NCBI RefSeq assembly: GCF_024710845.1
Contig: NZ_JANJTZ010000052.1
Coordinates: 1-64,000, forward strand
Direction: 5' to 3'
DNA length: 64,000 nucleotides
Source of the DNA: Mesorhizobium sp.
GTDB taxonomy: Bacteria; Pseudomonadota; Alphaproteobacteria; Rhizobiales; Rhizobiaceae
The position numbers and the translations under genes are program-made. Positions 42,360 to 51,989 of the stretch are shown one piece after another. Each line of letters starts with the position of its first letter. The first letter of the stretch is position 1. The notes under the pieces are model-generated. The model was not told the origin of the DNA and did not search any database. It was given only the letters and a program-made list of their open reading frames with translations.

Positions 42360-43244
42360 ATGCGACATTCCATGATTTCCCCAGCCGCCTACGTTCCCGC
42401 GCTGTTCGTCGTGCTCTGGGCGACCGGCTTCATCGGCGCGCGCTATGCCATGCCCTGGGCGGAGCCATTCTCCTTCCTCGCCGTGCGGTTCGGCCTGACC
42501 ATGCTCATCATCGGTTTGATCGGCCTTGCGATGGGCGCGAGACGGGCCGACGCGCGCGGCGCGGCGCATGCTGCCCTTGCCGGCGCGCTCATGCACGGCG
42601 TCTATCTCGGCGGCACGTTCTGGGCGATCCGCCACGGCATGACCGCGGGTTTCTCCGCATTGATCGTCGGCCTGCAGCCGCTGATCACCGCGCTGGTCGC
42701 GGGCGTGGCGCTGCGCGACCGCATCGATCCGCGCAACTGGCTGGGCCTGGGCCTCGGGTTTGTCGGCGTCGTCGTCGTCATCTGGCCGAAGCTCGGCGCG
42801 GCAGCTGATGCGCTGACGCCGGCTGCGCTGAGCGCTATGGTGCTCGGCGTCGTCGCAATGAGCGCCGGCACGATCTGGCAGAAGCGCTTCGTCGGCGGTC
42901 TCGACCTCGTCACCGGCAGCTTCTGGCAATATGTCGGCGCGACCGCCCTGATGGCGGCGATGTCGTTCATGCTGGAGACGCGGGAGTTCGTACTGACCGG
43001 TGAACTGGTCTTCGCCCTCGTCTGGCTGGTCTTCGTCCTGTCGATCGGCGCGATCTTCCTGCTGATGTACCTGATCCGCGAGGGATCCGTCGCAAAGGTC
43101 TCTTCGCTGTTCTACCTGGTCCCGGCGGTCACCGCGCTGATGGCCTGGCCGCTGTTCGGCGAGACGCTCACCCTCGTCCAGATCGCGGGAATGGCCATCG
43201 CATCGACCGGCGTGGCGCTCGCCACGTCAACCCGCAATGCGTGA
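42360..43244 (+). CDS. EamA/DMT family transporter
   Basis: A 294-residue protein with ten predicted transmembrane helices in two EamA repeats, the first from about residue 8 and the second from about 155 (MSAGTIWQKRF...). The ends LVPAVTALMAWPLFGETLT and GMAIASTGVALA are typical of the RhaT/YdcZ-like drug-metabolite exporters. The substrate is unknown. MISPAAYV, four codons inside, could be the true start. It overlaps the convergent YihY gene by 18 bp. Confidence 0.9.
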   Translation: MRHSMISPAAYVPALFVVLWATGFIGARYAMPWAEPFSFLAVRFGLTMLIIGLIGLAMGARRADARGAAHAALAGALMHGVYLGGTFWAIRHGMTAGFSALIVGLQPLITALVAGVALRDRIDPRNWLGLGLGFVGVVVVIWPKLGAAADALTPAALSAMVLGVVAMSAGTIWQKRFVGGLDLVTGSFWQYVGATALMAAMSFMLETREFVLTGELVFALVWLVFVLSIGAIFLLMYLIREGSVAKVSSLFYLVPAVTALMAWPLFGETLTLVQIAGMAIASTGVALATSTRNA

Positions 43245-44078
43245 CCGTGCGTCGAGGTAGCGCCGGATCGCCGCGTTGAACTCGCCGCCAAGGATGAACA
43301 GCGCCGAGATGATGTAGAGGAAGATCACCGCGATCATCACCGAGGCGAGCCCGGCATAGGTCGAGACATAGGTGGAGAACTGGCGCAGATAGGCCGCGAA
43401 GATGCTCGAGCCGGCGAGCCACGCGATCAGCGTGAAGACGATGCCCGGAATGACGTCGCCGAAGGAACGGTGACCGGCGGGCAGCCACAGATGTACCGCG
43501 AACAGGCCGAACACGATCACGCCCGAGGCGATGACGTAGCGCCACAAGGTGATGGTTCCCATGTAGGGGCCGATCCACGAAAGGTTTCGCTCCGCGATGT
43601 CGGCGATCAGCGGCGCCAGAACGAGCAGCACACTGATCGCCAGGAAGCCGAGCGTCGCGACGAAGACGAAGGCGAAACTCTGTACGCGGCGGAAAATGAG
43701 CGAGCGGGTGTCCGCGACGCGGTAGGCGCGGTTGAGCGAGGTCCTCAGCGCCTCGATGCCGTTCGAAGCGAAGAAGGCGGCAGCGATCACCGACACGGTG
43801 AGGAAATCGCCACGCTGCACGGTGAGAACGTTGCGCACCTCCCGCGCGATCGGTTCGGCGATCTGCGGCGGCCATGTGTCGAAGACGAGATGCACCGCGG
43901 TGTCGGCAAACGCGTCCGCGCCGAGGAAGCTCGCAAGCGCGGTGGCGAAGATCAGGAACGGAAACAGCGCCATCAACGCGGAAATCGCGAGATGGCTGGA
44001 CATCGACCAGCCGTCGTCGGTGTTGAAGTGACCCATCGCGTCCGACAGGATCCGTTTCGCGGCGACGATGTTTCGCAT
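43227..44078 (-). CDS. YihY/BrkB family inner-membrane protein
   Basis: A 283-residue polytopic protein with about six helices and the YihY signatures SSHLAISALMALFPFLIF, FFASNGIEALRTSLNRAYRV and YAGLASVMIAVIFLYI. The family was once called RNase BN in error, and its real function (possibly transport) is unsettled. GGAGAGGGC immediately precedes the chosen ATG at 44078. A longer reading to 44135 is rejected. Confidence 0.9.
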   Translation of the reverse strand: MRNIVAAKRILSDAMGHFNTDDGWSMSSHLAISALMALFPFLIFATALASFLGADAFADTAVHLVFDTWPPQIAEPIAREVRNVLTVQRGDFLTVSVIAAAFFASNGIEALRTSLNRAYRVADTRSLIFRRVQSFAFVFVATLGFLAISVLLVLAPLIADIAERNLSWIGPYMGTITLWRYVIASGVIVFGLFAVHLWLPAGHRSFGDVIPGIVFTLIAWLAGSSIFAAYLRQFSTYVSTYAGLASVMIAVIFLYIISALFILGGEFNAAIRRYLDARSRIAG

Positions 44079-44246
44079 GCCCTCTCCGCCGATTGTGCGC
44101 CATGTTTGAATATGGGAAGGGTGCTGAGGAAACAACCCGCGCCCGCCCCGCAGATCGTCTCCCTTTCATCCGAAAGATGCTGCCCTCGGGTGCAATGAGC
44201 GTTATGTGAGGCACCACGAACCCGCGCGGGCAAGAGGGAAGAGAGA

Positions 44247-44438
44247 ATGTCCACCGTCTTCAACATTTTCGCGATCGTCGCCATGGTCGCCGTTGTCATC
44301 GTGCTGCTGCGCGGGCTCTGGAACATGATGAAGGGTGGCGACGCCAACACCTCCAACAAGCTGATGCAGGCGCGCGTCTTCCTGCAGTTCATCGCGCTCT
44401 GCCTCATTCTCCTGGCCGTCTATTTCACGCGCGGCTGA
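44247..44438 (+). CDS. HIG1-domain twin-transmembrane small protein
   Basis: A 63-residue protein with two helices (6-26 and 43-60) joined by the loop NMMKGGDANTSNKLMQARV, the bacterial HIG1 pattern (related to factors that stabilise respiratory complexes III and IV). It is followed 16 nt later by the cobalamin adenosyltransferase gene and is probably co-transcribed with it, a pairing often seen in Rhizobiales near etfBA. Confidence 0.87.
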   Translation: MSTVFNIFAIVAMVAVVIVLLRGLWNMMKGGDANTSNKLMQARVFLQFIALCLILLAVYFTRG

Positions 44439-44454
44439 GCGGTCTGGGGGCACC

Positions 44455-45036
44455 ATGGTCAAGCTGAACAAGATCTACACCCGCACCGGCGACGACGGCA
44501 CGACCGGGCTGGCCACCGGCGCGCGGCGGCTCAAGCACGACCGCCGCGTCGAAGCCTACGGCACGGTGGACGAGGCGAATTCGACGATCGGCCTGGCGCG
44601 GCTGCACACGTCGGTTCATCACCTTGAGATCGACGCAATGCTCCTGCGCATGCAGAACGATCTGTTCGACCTCGGAGCGGATCTCGCCACGCCGGACAGC
44701 GGCGAGCCGCTTCCCTACGAGCCGCTGCGCATCGTCGCCGCCCAGGTCGCAAGGATCGAGGCGGACATCGACGCGCTCAACGCCGGTTTGCAGCCGCTGC
44801 GTTCCTTCGTCCTGCCGGGCGGGTCCGCCTCCTCCGCCTATCTTCACCTCGCCCGCACCGTCGTCCGCCGGGCCGAGCGGATCACCGTCGAACTCGCCCG
44901 GATGCCGGAGGAAAAGGTCAACCCGCAGGTCGTGAAATACCTGAACCGCGCCTCGGATTTCCTGTTCGTCGCCGCCAGGGTGGTCAATGACAACGGCGCG
45001 GCGGACGTGTTATGGGTGCCCGGGAAGAACAGGTGA
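44455..45036 (+). CDS. PduO-type cob(I)alamin adenosyltransferase
   Basis: Makes adenosylcobalamin from cob(I)alamin and ATP. The 193-residue trimeric enzyme starts with the ATP-binding TRTGDDGTTGL (9-19). It has the family residues RVEAYGTVDEANS (31-43) and the helix RTVVRRAERITVEL, and ends YLNRASDFLFVAARVVN. The exact type (PduO, not CobA) is clear from these motifs. The neighbours are a HIG1 protein and a rhomboid. Confidence 0.94.
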   Translation: MVKLNKIYTRTGDDGTTGLATGARRLKHDRRVEAYGTVDEANSTIGLARLHTSVHHLEIDAMLLRMQNDLFDLGADLATPDSGEPLPYEPLRIVAAQVARIEADIDALNAGLQPLRSFVLPGGSASSAYLHLARTVVRRAERITVELARMPEEKVNPQVVKYLNRASDFLFVAARVVNDNGAADVLWVPGKNR

Positions 45037-45062
45037 CGGCGGGGGCCGTGGGGACTCACTGA

Positions 45063-45824
45063 ATGTTCATTCCGCTGCATGATGCCAACAGCCTGAAGCA
45101 CATCAAGATGCAGTATGTGACGATCGGCCTGATCGTCGCCAATGTCGTCGTCTGGCTGATGACGACCTTTTCGAGCGAGAGCTTCGCGCAGGCGACTGCC
45201 ATCGGCCTCGGCTACATTCCCTCCACCATCTACGATCTCGCCGAGCGCGGACCGGAACAGATCATCGTTCCCGACATCCTCACCTACATCACATATGCTT
45301 TCCTGCACGGCGATTTCATGCATCTGGCCGGCAACATGCTGTTCCTGTGGGTGTTCGGCGACAATGTCGAGGACGCGCTCGGCCATGTCCGCTTTCTGAT
45401 CTTCTATCTTCTCTGCGCCATCGCCGGCGCATGGCTGCACGGAATCATCGACGTGAATTCGCAGGTTCCGCTGATCGGCGCCTCGGGCGCGATCGCCGGC
45501 GTGGTGACCGCCTATCTGCTGCTCCATCCGCGCGTGAAAGTATGGGTCCTGGTGCTGATGCGCCTGCCATTGCGCATCCCGGCCTGGATCCCGATCGTAC
45601 TGTGGATCGCCTTCCAGTTCCTGATGTTCGCCGCCGGCGGTGAGGAGCAGGTCTCCTGGGCCGCCCATGTCGGCGGCATCGTCGCCGGCGCCGTGCTGGT
45701 GGTCATCATGCGGCGCAAGGGCGTGCCCCTTTTCGACAAGGACATCGTCACCCCGCGCGGCGCGGAAGTCGCGGTGCCTGTCACGACACCGGTCACCCCG
45801 ACCGGACCCTGGGGCCGTCAGTAG
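45063..45824 (+). CDS. Rhomboid family intramembrane serine protease
   Basis: A 253-residue protein with six membrane helices. The catalytic Ser141 lies in GASGAIAGV and His202 in WAAHVGGIVAG, and the HLAGNMLFLWVFG loop (87-99) supplies the conserved His and Asn of the oxyanion hole. It cleaves membrane-protein segments of unknown identity. It starts 26 nt after the adenosyltransferase gene, so the three genes from 44247 form one rightward unit. Confidence 0.93.
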   Translation: MFIPLHDANSLKHIKMQYVTIGLIVANVVVWLMTTFSSESFAQATAIGLGYIPSTIYDLAERGPEQIIVPDILTYITYAFLHGDFMHLAGNMLFLWVFGDNVEDALGHVRFLIFYLLCAIAGAWLHGIIDVNSQVPLIGASGAIAGVVTAYLLLHPRVKVWVLVLMRLPLRIPAWIPIVLWIAFQFLMFAAGGEEQVSWAAHVGGIVAGAVLVVIMRRKGVPLFDKDIVTPRGAEVAVPVTTPVTPTGPWGRQ

Positions 45825-45856
45825 CGCCGCGTGACAGGGTGTGGTATTAGCGCCAC

Positions 45857-46174
45857 ATGAGCGACGAACCCGAAAGCATCATGCTTCAGCTGCTTCGCTA
45901 GATGCGCGCGGAGATTGGCGACATGCGGGCCGATATGGCCACCAAAGGGGAACTGGCAGATCTCAAGGCTGGAGTGCACTCCCTCCGCGCCGACGTCGCG
46001 TCCGACTTGCTGGTTATGCACAAGGAGACGAGCGATCAGATCGCCGGGCTGCGGCGGGCGGTCGTCGAATACCACACGTCCGTCATCGGCCACGGCATCA
46101 TCATCAGCGAACTCGAGGCGCGCATGCGCCGTGTCGAACAGCATCTGGACCTTCCTGCGCTCGACCTCCGGTAG
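45857..46174 (+). pseudogene. Small coiled-coil-like protein gene interrupted by an in-frame UAG
   Basis: Reading from ATG 45857 gives MSDEPESIMLQLLR and then UAG at 45899-45901. The next codon is ATG (45902), and the frame continues for 90 residues (MRAEIGDMRADM... to LDLPALDLR). Both halves together look like one rhizobial small protein family with a heptad-like helix, so GAG to TAG at codon 15 is the simplest history. Translation of the 90-residue part could restart at the adjacent AUG. The function is unknown. Confidence 0.6.
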
Positions 46175-46415
46175 GTTCGGCGCGCCCGCGCCGGTAGCCG
46201 CGGCGTGTTGGACCGACAGTCCTGACACAGCGGTTTCGCCGCAGTCGTTTGCTTATTGACGCGACTGCCCCCCACGACTAGAGCAACAGGCGTTTTTCGG
46301 GTCCTTCGAGACCGGATGTCCGTTTTCTAGTGCCGCCACGTCGGCAATTGGCAAACCGGCAAGCCATCTTCGTGATAGCAGCGCCGGGAGACGCGATCAG
46401 AGAGGAAATCGACGC

Positions 46416-47162
46416 ATGAAAGTACTTGTCCCGGTGAAGCGGGTTGTGGACGCGAACGTGAAGATCCGCGTGAAGTCGGACGGGTCGGGCGTCGAGCTCG
46501 CGAACGTCAAGATGGCGATGAATCCCTTCGACGAAATCAGCATCGAGGAAGCGATCCGCCTGAAGGAGGCCGGCAAGGTCGAGGAGATCGTGGTCGTGTC
46601 GATCGGTCCGGCGCAGGCGCAGGAGACGATCCGTACGGCACTCGCAATGGGTGCCGACCGCGGCATCCTGGTCAAGGTCGACGACCTGGTCGAGCCGCTG
46701 TCAGTGGCCAAGATTCTCAAGGGCGTAGCGGATGCGGAACAGCCCGGCCTGATCATCCTCGGCAAGCAGGCGATCGACGACGACGCCAACCAGACCGGCC
46801 AGATGCTGGCGGCTCTTCTCGGCTGGTCGCAGGCGACGTTTGCCTCGAAGGTTGAGCTTTCCGACGGCAAGGCCAAGGTGACGCGCGAGGTCGACGGCGG
46901 CCTGCAGGTGATCGAGGTCAAGCTGCCGGCGATCGTGACGACGGATCTGCGGCTCAACCAGCCGCGCTACGCCTCGCTGCCGAACATCATGAAGGCGAAG
47001 AAGAAGCCGCTGGACGAGAAGACCCCGGGAGACTTCGGCGTCGAGATCAAGGCGCGGCTGAAGGTCCTGAAGACCGAGGAGCCGGGCGGCCGCAAGGCGG
47101 GCGTCAAGGTGAAGACCGTCCAGGAACTCGTGTCGGCCCTCAAGGGCGCCGGCGTCATCTGA
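46416..47162 (+). CDS. etfB: Electron transfer flavoprotein beta subunit
   Basis: Carries electrons from acyl-CoA and other dehydrogenases to ETF-ubiquinone oxidoreductase. The 248-residue protein begins [20 protein letters not shown]. It has the AMP-binding region ([23 protein letters not shown], near 116-138) and the ETF-beta signature [31 protein letters not shown]-like stretch around 170-200. It is followed after 24 nt by etfA and then hbd, a typical fatty-acid/amino-acid oxidation group. The AGAGGAAA site precedes the ATG. Confidence 0.96.
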   Translation: MKVLVPVKRVVDANVKIRVKSDGSGVELANVKMAMNPFDEISIEEAIRLKEAGKVEEIVVVSIGPAQAQETIRTALAMGADRGILVKVDDLVEPLSVAKILKGVADAEQPGLIILGKQAIDDDANQTGQMLAALLGWSQATFASKVELSDGKAKVTREVDGGLQVIEVKLPAIVTTDLRLNQPRYASLPNIMKAKKKPLDEKTPGDFGVEIKARLKVLKTEEPGGRKAGVKVKTVQELVSALKGAGVI

Positions 47163-47186
47163 GGCGATCAGGAAAGGATCAGACCA

Positions 47187-48116
47187 ATGGCAATTCTCCT
47201 CGTCGCCGAACACGACAACGCCTCGCTCTCCGACCAGACCTCGAAAGCCCTGTCGGCCGCGCTGAAGATCGGCTCGGACGTGCACATCCTCGTCGCCGGC
47301 AAGGGTGCCAAGGCAGCCGCCGACGCGGCTTCCAAGCTGAAAGGCGCGACCAAGGTCCTGCTGGCGGAAGCCGACACGCTGGCCGAGCGTCTCGCCGAGC
47401 CGGTCGCGGCCCTCGTCGTGTCGCTCGCAGGCGGCTACGACACGATCATCGCTCCCGCCACCAGCATGGGCAAGAACGTCATGCCGCGCGTCGCAGCACT
47501 TCTCGACGTGATGCAGCTTTCCGAGATCATCGAAGTCGTGTCCGCTGACACGTTCAAGCGCCCGATCTACGCCGGTAACGCGATCCAGACCGTGCAGTCG
47601 ACCGACGCCAAGAAAGTGATCACCGTCCGCACCGCCTCTTTCCAGATGGCAGGCGAAGGCGGTTCGGCCCCGGTCGAGAGCGTTTCCGCCGCGGCCGATC
47701 CGGGCCTGTCGACCTTCGTCGAGAACCGGCTGTCCGAAAGCGACCGCCCGGAACTGACATCGGCCAAGATCATCATCTCGGGTGGCCGGGCTCTCGGCTC
47801 CGCGGAGAAGTTCCAGGAGGTGATCCTTCCGGTGGCAGACAAGCTCGGCGCCGCCGTCGGTGCAAGCCGCGCCGCAGTCGACGCCGGCTACGCGCCGAAC
47901 GACTGGCAGGTAGGCCAGACCGGCAAGGTCGTCGCCCCGCAGCTCTACATCGCCGTCGGCATCTCGGGCGCCATCCAGCACCTCGCCGGCATGAAGGACT
48001 CGAAGGTCATCGTCGCCATCAACAAGGACGAGGAGGCCCCGATCTTCCAGGTCGCCGACTTCGGCATCGTCGGAGACCTCTTCACCATCCTGCCCGAGCT
48101 CGAAAAGGCGCTTTGA
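47187..48116 (+). CDS. etfA: Electron transfer flavoprotein alpha subunit
   Basis: The 309-residue FAD-carrying partner of EtfB. The FAD domain has [12 protein letters not shown] (about 191-202), [14 protein letters not shown] and the signature [16 protein letters not shown] (about 252-267). [25 protein letters not shown]-like residues lie in the N-terminal domain (about 89-112). AGGAAAGGATC precedes the ATG. A hairpin without a good T-run follows the gene, so read-through to hbd is likely. Confidence 0.96.
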   Translation: MAILLVAEHDNASLSDQTSKALSAALKIGSDVHILVAGKGAKAAADAASKLKGATKVLLAEADTLAERLAEPVAALVVSLAGGYDTIIAPATSMGKNVMPRVAALLDVMQLSEIIEVVSADTFKRPIYAGNAIQTVQSTDAKKVITVRTASFQMAGEGGSAPVESVSAAADPGLSTFVENRLSESDRPELTSAKIIISGGRALGSAEKFQEVILPVADKLGAAVGASRAAVDAGYAPNDWQVGQTGKVVAPQLYIAVGISGAIQHLAGMKDSKVIVAINKDEEAPIFQVADFGIVGDLFTILPELEKAL

Positions 48117-48144
48117 CGCCTCGCAGGCTTAGGTATTTATTGTC

Positions 48145-48176
48145 GAGGGCGGGGTAGACGCAGTCTCCCCGCCCTC
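48145..48176 (+). terminator. Strong hairpin between etfA and hbd, possible attenuator
   Basis: A 10-bp perfect stem GAGGGCGGGG/CCCCGCCCTC with a 12-nt loop lies 29 nt after the etfA stop. It is followed by only ATAGTTT, so termination would be partial. It may lower hbd expression relative to etfBA or protect the etf mRNA 3' end. Confidence 0.55.
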
Positions 48177-48222
48177 ATAGTTTGCGCTGCACAATAAAGA
48201 CCGGGTGGAGTGGGCGAGGAAC

Positions 48223-49101
48223 ATGGGCAAGATCGGAACCGTCGGCATCATCGGCGCCGGGCAAATGGGCGGCGGCATTGCTCATGTGGCGGCGCTGGCC
48301 GGCTACGACGTCCTCCTCTACGATATTTCGAAGGACCGCATCGAGAAGGGCATCGCCACCGTCAGCGGCAACATGGCCCGCCAGGTCGCGTCCGGAAAGA
48401 TGGCCGAGCAGGACCGCAGCGCGGCCGTCGGGCGCATTCGCCCGGCCCAGACCATGCAGGACCTGGCCGGAGCCGACCTCGTCATCGAGGCGGCGACCGA
48501 GGACGAAACCGTCAAGCGCAAGATCTTCCAGCAGCTCTGCCCGGTGCTGAATCCGCAGGCGCTGATCGCCACCAACACCTCGTCGATCTCGATCACCCGC
48601 ATGGCCGCGAGCACCGACCGACCGGAGCGCTTCATCGGGATTCACTTCATGAACCCGGTGCCGGTGATGAAACTGGTGGAACTCGTGCGCGGCATCGCGA
48701 CGGTGGACCAGACCTTCGAGGCGGCGAAGTCCTTCGTCCATTCGCTCGACAAGACGATCACCGTGGCCGAGGATTTTCCTGCCTTCATCGTCAACCGCAT
48801 CCTGCTGCCGATGATCAACGAGGCGATCTACGTGCTCTACGAGGGCGTGGGCTCGGTCGAGGGCATCGACACCGCGATGAAGCTCGGCGCGAACCATCCG
48901 ATGGGTCCGCTGCAGCTCGCCGATTTCATCGGCCTCGATACGTGCCTGTCGATCATGCAGGTGCTGCATGACGGCCTGTCGGACACGAAATACCGCCCCT
49001 GCCCGCTGCTGGTGAAATATGTCGAGGCCGGCTGGCTCGGCCGCAAGACCGGCCGCGGCTTCTACGACTACCGCGGCGAAACACCGATCCCGACGCGCTG
49101 A
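48223..49101 (+). CDS. hbdA: 3-hydroxybutyryl-CoA dehydrogenase
   Basis: Oxidises or reduces 3-hydroxybutyryl-CoA with NAD(P) in butyrate, PHB and short-chain acyl-CoA metabolism. The 292-residue protein has the Rossmann motif IIGAGQMGGG (8-17), the catalytic HFMNPVPVMKLVELVRG segment (His near 143), and the C-terminal dimerisation domain (GANHPMGPLQLADFIGLDT). GAGGA sits just before ATG 48223, preferred to the in-frame codon six residues upstream. Confidence 0.94.
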   Translation: MGKIGTVGIIGAGQMGGGIAHVAALAGYDVLLYDISKDRIEKGIATVSGNMARQVASGKMAEQDRSAAVGRIRPAQTMQDLAGADLVIEAATEDETVKRKIFQQLCPVLNPQALIATNTSSISITRMAASTDRPERFIGIHFMNPVPVMKLVELVRGIATVDQTFEAAKSFVHSLDKTITVAEDFPAFIVNRILLPMINEAIYVLYEGVGSVEGIDTAMKLGANHPMGPLQLADFIGLDTCLSIMQVLHDGLSDTKYRPCPLLVKYVEAGWLGRKTGRGFYDYRGETPIPTR

Positions 49102-49111
49102 GGCGCGGTCG

Positions 49112-49879
49112 CTAAAACACGTCCTTCCGCTTCCTGATCTCGGCGAACACCGCCTCGTCGGAGGCCGTTTCCATGCCGAGATTGCGGCGGATGACTGGAT
49201 CGTGCCAGCGCAGGAACGGATTGGTCGACATCTCGGCCATCAGCGTGGTCGGCAGCGTCGGCCTGCCCTCCGCCCGCAGCGCCTCGATCTCCTTCGCACG
49301 CTCCTTCAGCGCCGAATTGGTCGGATCGACGGAGAGCGCGAAACGTGCGTTCGACTGAGTGTATTCATGGCCGCAATAGACCACCGTCTCAAGCGGCAGC
49401 GCGGCGAGCTTCTGCAGCGACCGGTACATGTCGGCCGGCCCGCGTTCGAACAGCCGGCCGCAACCGAGCGCGAACAGCGTGTCGCCGGCGAAGAGAAGAC
49501 CGTCGTCGGAGAGGTAGTAGCAGACATGGCCGGCGGTGTGGCCGGGCGTCTCGATGACCCGGACCGGATGGCCGGAAAAGTCGAACGTGTCGCCGTCGAC
49601 CACGGTGCGGTCGATCCCCGGGATCTTCTCGGCCTCTGCCTTCGGCCCGATGATGGTCAGGCCGAAGCGCTCCTTCAGCGCGAGGTTCGCTTCCACGTGG
49701 TCGGGATGATGATGGGTCGTGAAGATCACGCTCGGCCGCCAGCCGGTGCGCTCGACGGCCTCCAGGATCGGCCGCTCCTCCGGTGCATCGATGATCGCTG
49801 TCTGTCCGGTCGTCGCGTCGTGCAGAAGAACGCCGAAATTGTCGCTGCGGCACGTGAATTGTTCGACCATCAATGGCAT
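49112..49879 (-). CDS. gloB: Hydroxyacylglutathione hydrolase (glyoxalase II)
   Basis: Hydrolyses S-lactoylglutathione in methylglyoxal detoxification. The 255-residue metallo-beta-lactamase fold has THHHPDH at 55-61 (two-metal site), [24 protein letters not shown] and the C-terminal [13 protein letters not shown] glutathione-binding region. The start MPLMVEQF is chosen over an upstream extension that overlaps the divergent methyltransferase promoter. Confidence 0.94.
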   Translation of the reverse strand: MPLMVEQFTCRSDNFGVLLHDATTGQTAIIDAPEERPILEAVERTGWRPSVIFTTHHHPDHVEANLALKERFGLTIIGPKAEAEKIPGIDRTVVDGDTFDFSGHPVRVIETPGHTAGHVCYYLSDDGLLFAGDTLFALGCGRLFERGPADMYRSLQKLAALPLETVVYCGHEYTQSNARFALSVDPTNSALKERAKEIEALRAEGRPTLPTTLMAEMSTNPFLRWHDPVIRRNLGMETASDEAVFAEIRKRKDVF

Positions 49880-49980
49880 TGCGCGGGATCTCCTGGGGAT
49901 GGGCGGAAGATAGGGCGGCGGCGGTCTCATGTCACCCGCCTTCCTTGATCTATCCGCGGCGGGCAACTACCGTCCGCGCC

Positions 49981-50727
49981 ATGCATGCCGACATTGTCGA
50001 CCTCCGCGCCTTCTATGCGTCGATGCTGGGCCGTCTGGCCGAGCGCTCGATTGCCGCCGCCATTGCGCCCGTCTGGGCTGCCGTTCCCAACGAGCGGCTG
50101 GTCGGCCTAGGCTATGCCCTGCCCTGGCTCGACCGGTTCGGGGCGGATGCCGAGCGCGTCTTCGCCTTCATGCCGGCCACCCAGGGTGCCGTGAACTGGC
50201 CGCCGCAGGGGCCTTCGGCTACCGCGCTGGTGTTCGACGAGGAGCTGCCGCTACCGGACTCTTCGGTGGACCGCATCCTTATGGTGCATGCGCTCGAGCA
50301 CTCGGAGGATCCGCACGAAACGCTGAAGGAGATGTGGCGGGCGCTGGCGCCGAACGGCCGACTGGTCGTGGTCGTGCCGAACCGGCGCGGCGTGTGGGCC
50401 CGCCTCGAACACACGCCGTTCGGCACCGGCCGGCCCTATTCGAGGGGGCAACTGACCAAGCTGCTGAGGGATTCGAACTTCACGCCGGGCCCTTTCTCCG
50501 AAGCGCTCTTCTTCCCGCCAAGCCACCGGCGCGCGGTGCTTCGCCTGCACCGGTATTTCGAGCGTGCCGGCCGGCGATTCTGGCCAATGTTCTCGGGCGT
50601 GATCATCGTCGAGGCGCAGAAGCGGCTCTATCAGGGCGTCCCCGTTAGCCGCCGCGCATCGCGCCGCGTCTTCGTGCCGGTGCTGAGTCCGCAGGGAGCC
50701 GGCCGCGGGTCGCTAACTTTGCGTTAA
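49981..50727 (+). CDS. Class I SAM-dependent methyltransferase
   Basis: The 248-residue protein lacks a classical Gly-rich motif I but has the Methyltransf_11 core: ELPLPDSSVDRILMVHALEHSEDPHETLKEMWRALAPNGRLVVVVPNRRGVWAR (about 85-140, where the acidic and HALEH positions are family marks). It is conserved divergently from gloB in Rhizobiales, which is the main clue for identity. The substrate is unknown. The ATG at 49981 begins the conserved MHADIVDLRAFYAS wording. Confidence 0.85.
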   Translation: MHADIVDLRAFYASMLGRLAERSIAAAIAPVWAAVPNERLVGLGYALPWLDRFGADAERVFAFMPATQGAVNWPPQGPSATALVFDEELPLPDSSVDRILMVHALEHSEDPHETLKEMWRALAPNGRLVVVVPNRRGVWARLEHTPFGTGRPYSRGQLTKLLRDSNFTPGPFSEALFFPPSHRRAVLRLHRYFERAGRRFWPMFSGVIIVEAQKRLYQGVPVSRRASRRVFVPVLSPQGAGRGSLTLR

Positions 50728-50769
50728 CCATGTTGGCGCAGGATTCCCTCGGGCAAACTGGGGTACACC

Positions 50770-50973
50770 ATGCTGATCACCCGCTTCGACGATCGCCGTG
50801 TCATCGGCGCCATCATTGCTCAGCTATCGGAATTGGGCTGGCAACTCGACGATCTCGACGTGCAGCTCAGCCTCTACGGCCCGGTCGATCTCGACCTGCT
50901 GCAGGAATGCATCCGGGAAGCTGCCGCGGGCGCACAGGCGAACGTTCCCGTGCACCTCGCCCAAGCGGCCTGA
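50770..50973 (+). CDS. Small conserved hypothetical protein (67 aa)
   Basis: An acidic protein (MLITRFDDRRVIGAIIAQLS, then WQLDDLDVQLSLYGPVDLDLLQECIREAA) with an alpha-beta pattern and no membrane segment. No family is recognised. It ends 20 nt before the convergent metA stop. A TTAACCATG-like low-GC stretch upstream could hold its promoter. Confidence 0.5.
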   Translation: MLITRFDDRRVIGAIIAQLSELGWQLDDLDVQLSLYGPVDLDLLQECIREAAAGAQANVPVHLAQAA

Positions 50974-50993
50974 ACAGTTCGCCGGAAAAAAAT

Positions 50994-51932
50994 TCAGACC
51001 AATGCGGGCTCTGGCCGCGCGCCGATCTTGTCGATCTCGAAAGAGGTCGTCTGGTAGACCTGATTGATCCAGTTGCCGAACAAGAGATGCGCATGCGAGC
51101 GCCAGCGGTTGAGCGGCGGCCGGGACGGGTCGTCGTCGGGGTAGTATTCGTGCGGTATGGCGATCGGCGTGCCGGCGGCAACGTCGCGGTCGTATTCTTC
51201 CTTCAGCGACGTCGAGTCGTATTCGATGTGATTGAACATGTAGAGCCGGTTGCCGGTCTTCTCGGCGACGAGGCACGGACCAGTTACGTCTGATTCCATG
51301 AGCAGTTCGAGGTCTCCGGCCGCCGAGATGTCGGCGGCCCTGACTTCCGTCCAGCGCGACACCGGAATGGCGAAATCGTCGGAGAAGCCGGCGAGATATG
51401 GCGAGGCCGGGGCGTTGTTGCTGTGCCGGTAGACGCCGAAGGCCTTCTTCTCGAGCGTGTATTTCGGAATGCGATGGAAGTGCCACGCCGCGGCCATTGC
51501 GCCCCAGCAGATGTAGAAGGACGAGTGCACGTTGGTCGTCGTCCAGTCGAGGATCCGCGTCAGCTCGTTCCAGTAGGTCACCTCTTCGAACGGCAACAGT
51601 TCGATCGGCGCTCCGGTGATGATGAAGCCATCGAACTTGCGGTCCGCGACCTCCTCCCAGGTCTGGTAGAAAGAGATGAGGTGGTCTTCCGACGTGTTCC
51701 TCGCCTTGTGACCGCCGATGCGCACCAGCGTCAGCTCGACCTGAAGGGGCGACGCGCCGATCAGACGCGCGATCTGCGTCTCGGTGCGGATCTTGTTGGG
51801 CATCAGGTTCAGGAGCCCGATCTGCAGCGGCCGGATGTCCTGGCGCAGCGCCGACCGCTCGTCCATCACCGAGACGCCCTCGCGCACCAGAACCTCGCGG
51901 GCGGGAAGCTGATCGGGAATCTTGATCGGCAT
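50994..51932 (-). CDS. metA: Homoserine O-acyltransferase MetA (acetyl or succinyl)
   Basis: Acylates homoserine in methionine synthesis. The 312-residue protein has the active-site Cys142 in FYICWGA, the substrate segment [18 protein letters not shown] (107-124), and the His-Glu pair (FNHIEYD, about 235-241). Whether acetyl- or succinyl-CoA is used depends on the residue just before the catalytic Cys region and cannot be settled here. A SAM-II riboswitch precedes the gene. Confidence 0.93.
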   Translation of the reverse strand: MPIKIPDQLPAREVLVREGVSVMDERSALRQDIRPLQIGLLNLMPNKIRTETQIARLIGASPLQVELTLVRIGGHKARNTSEDHLISFYQTWEEVADRKFDGFIITGAPIELLPFEEVTYWNELTRILDWTTTNVHSSFYICWGAMAAAWHFHRIPKYTLEKKAFGVYRHSNNAPASPYLAGFSDDFAIPVSRWTEVRAADISAAGDLELLMESDVTGPCLVAEKTGNRLYMFNHIEYDSTSLKEEYDRDVAAGTPIAIPHEYYPDDDPSRPPLNRWRSHAHLLFGNWINQVYQTTSFEIDKIGARPEPALV

Positions 51933-51945
51933 GGCGCATGCTCCA

Positions 51946-51983
51946 AACAAAAACCGGCCTGCGGGTCGCGCAAAAGCCGGTTT
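51946..51983 (-). terminator. Terminator-like hairpin in the metA leader
   Basis: On the minus strand, AACCGGC pairs with GCCGGTT around a 17-nt loop and is followed by TTTGTTT, 20 nt before the metA start region. It lies directly after the SAM-II aptamer, so SAM-dependent transcription attenuation is possible. Confidence 0.6.
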
Positions 51984-51989
51984 CGTCAT

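Noticed and set aside
46701-47981. A 426-codon open frame opposite etfB and etfA
   Set aside because: It is a mirror of two conserved flavoprotein genes and shows no motif or start signal.
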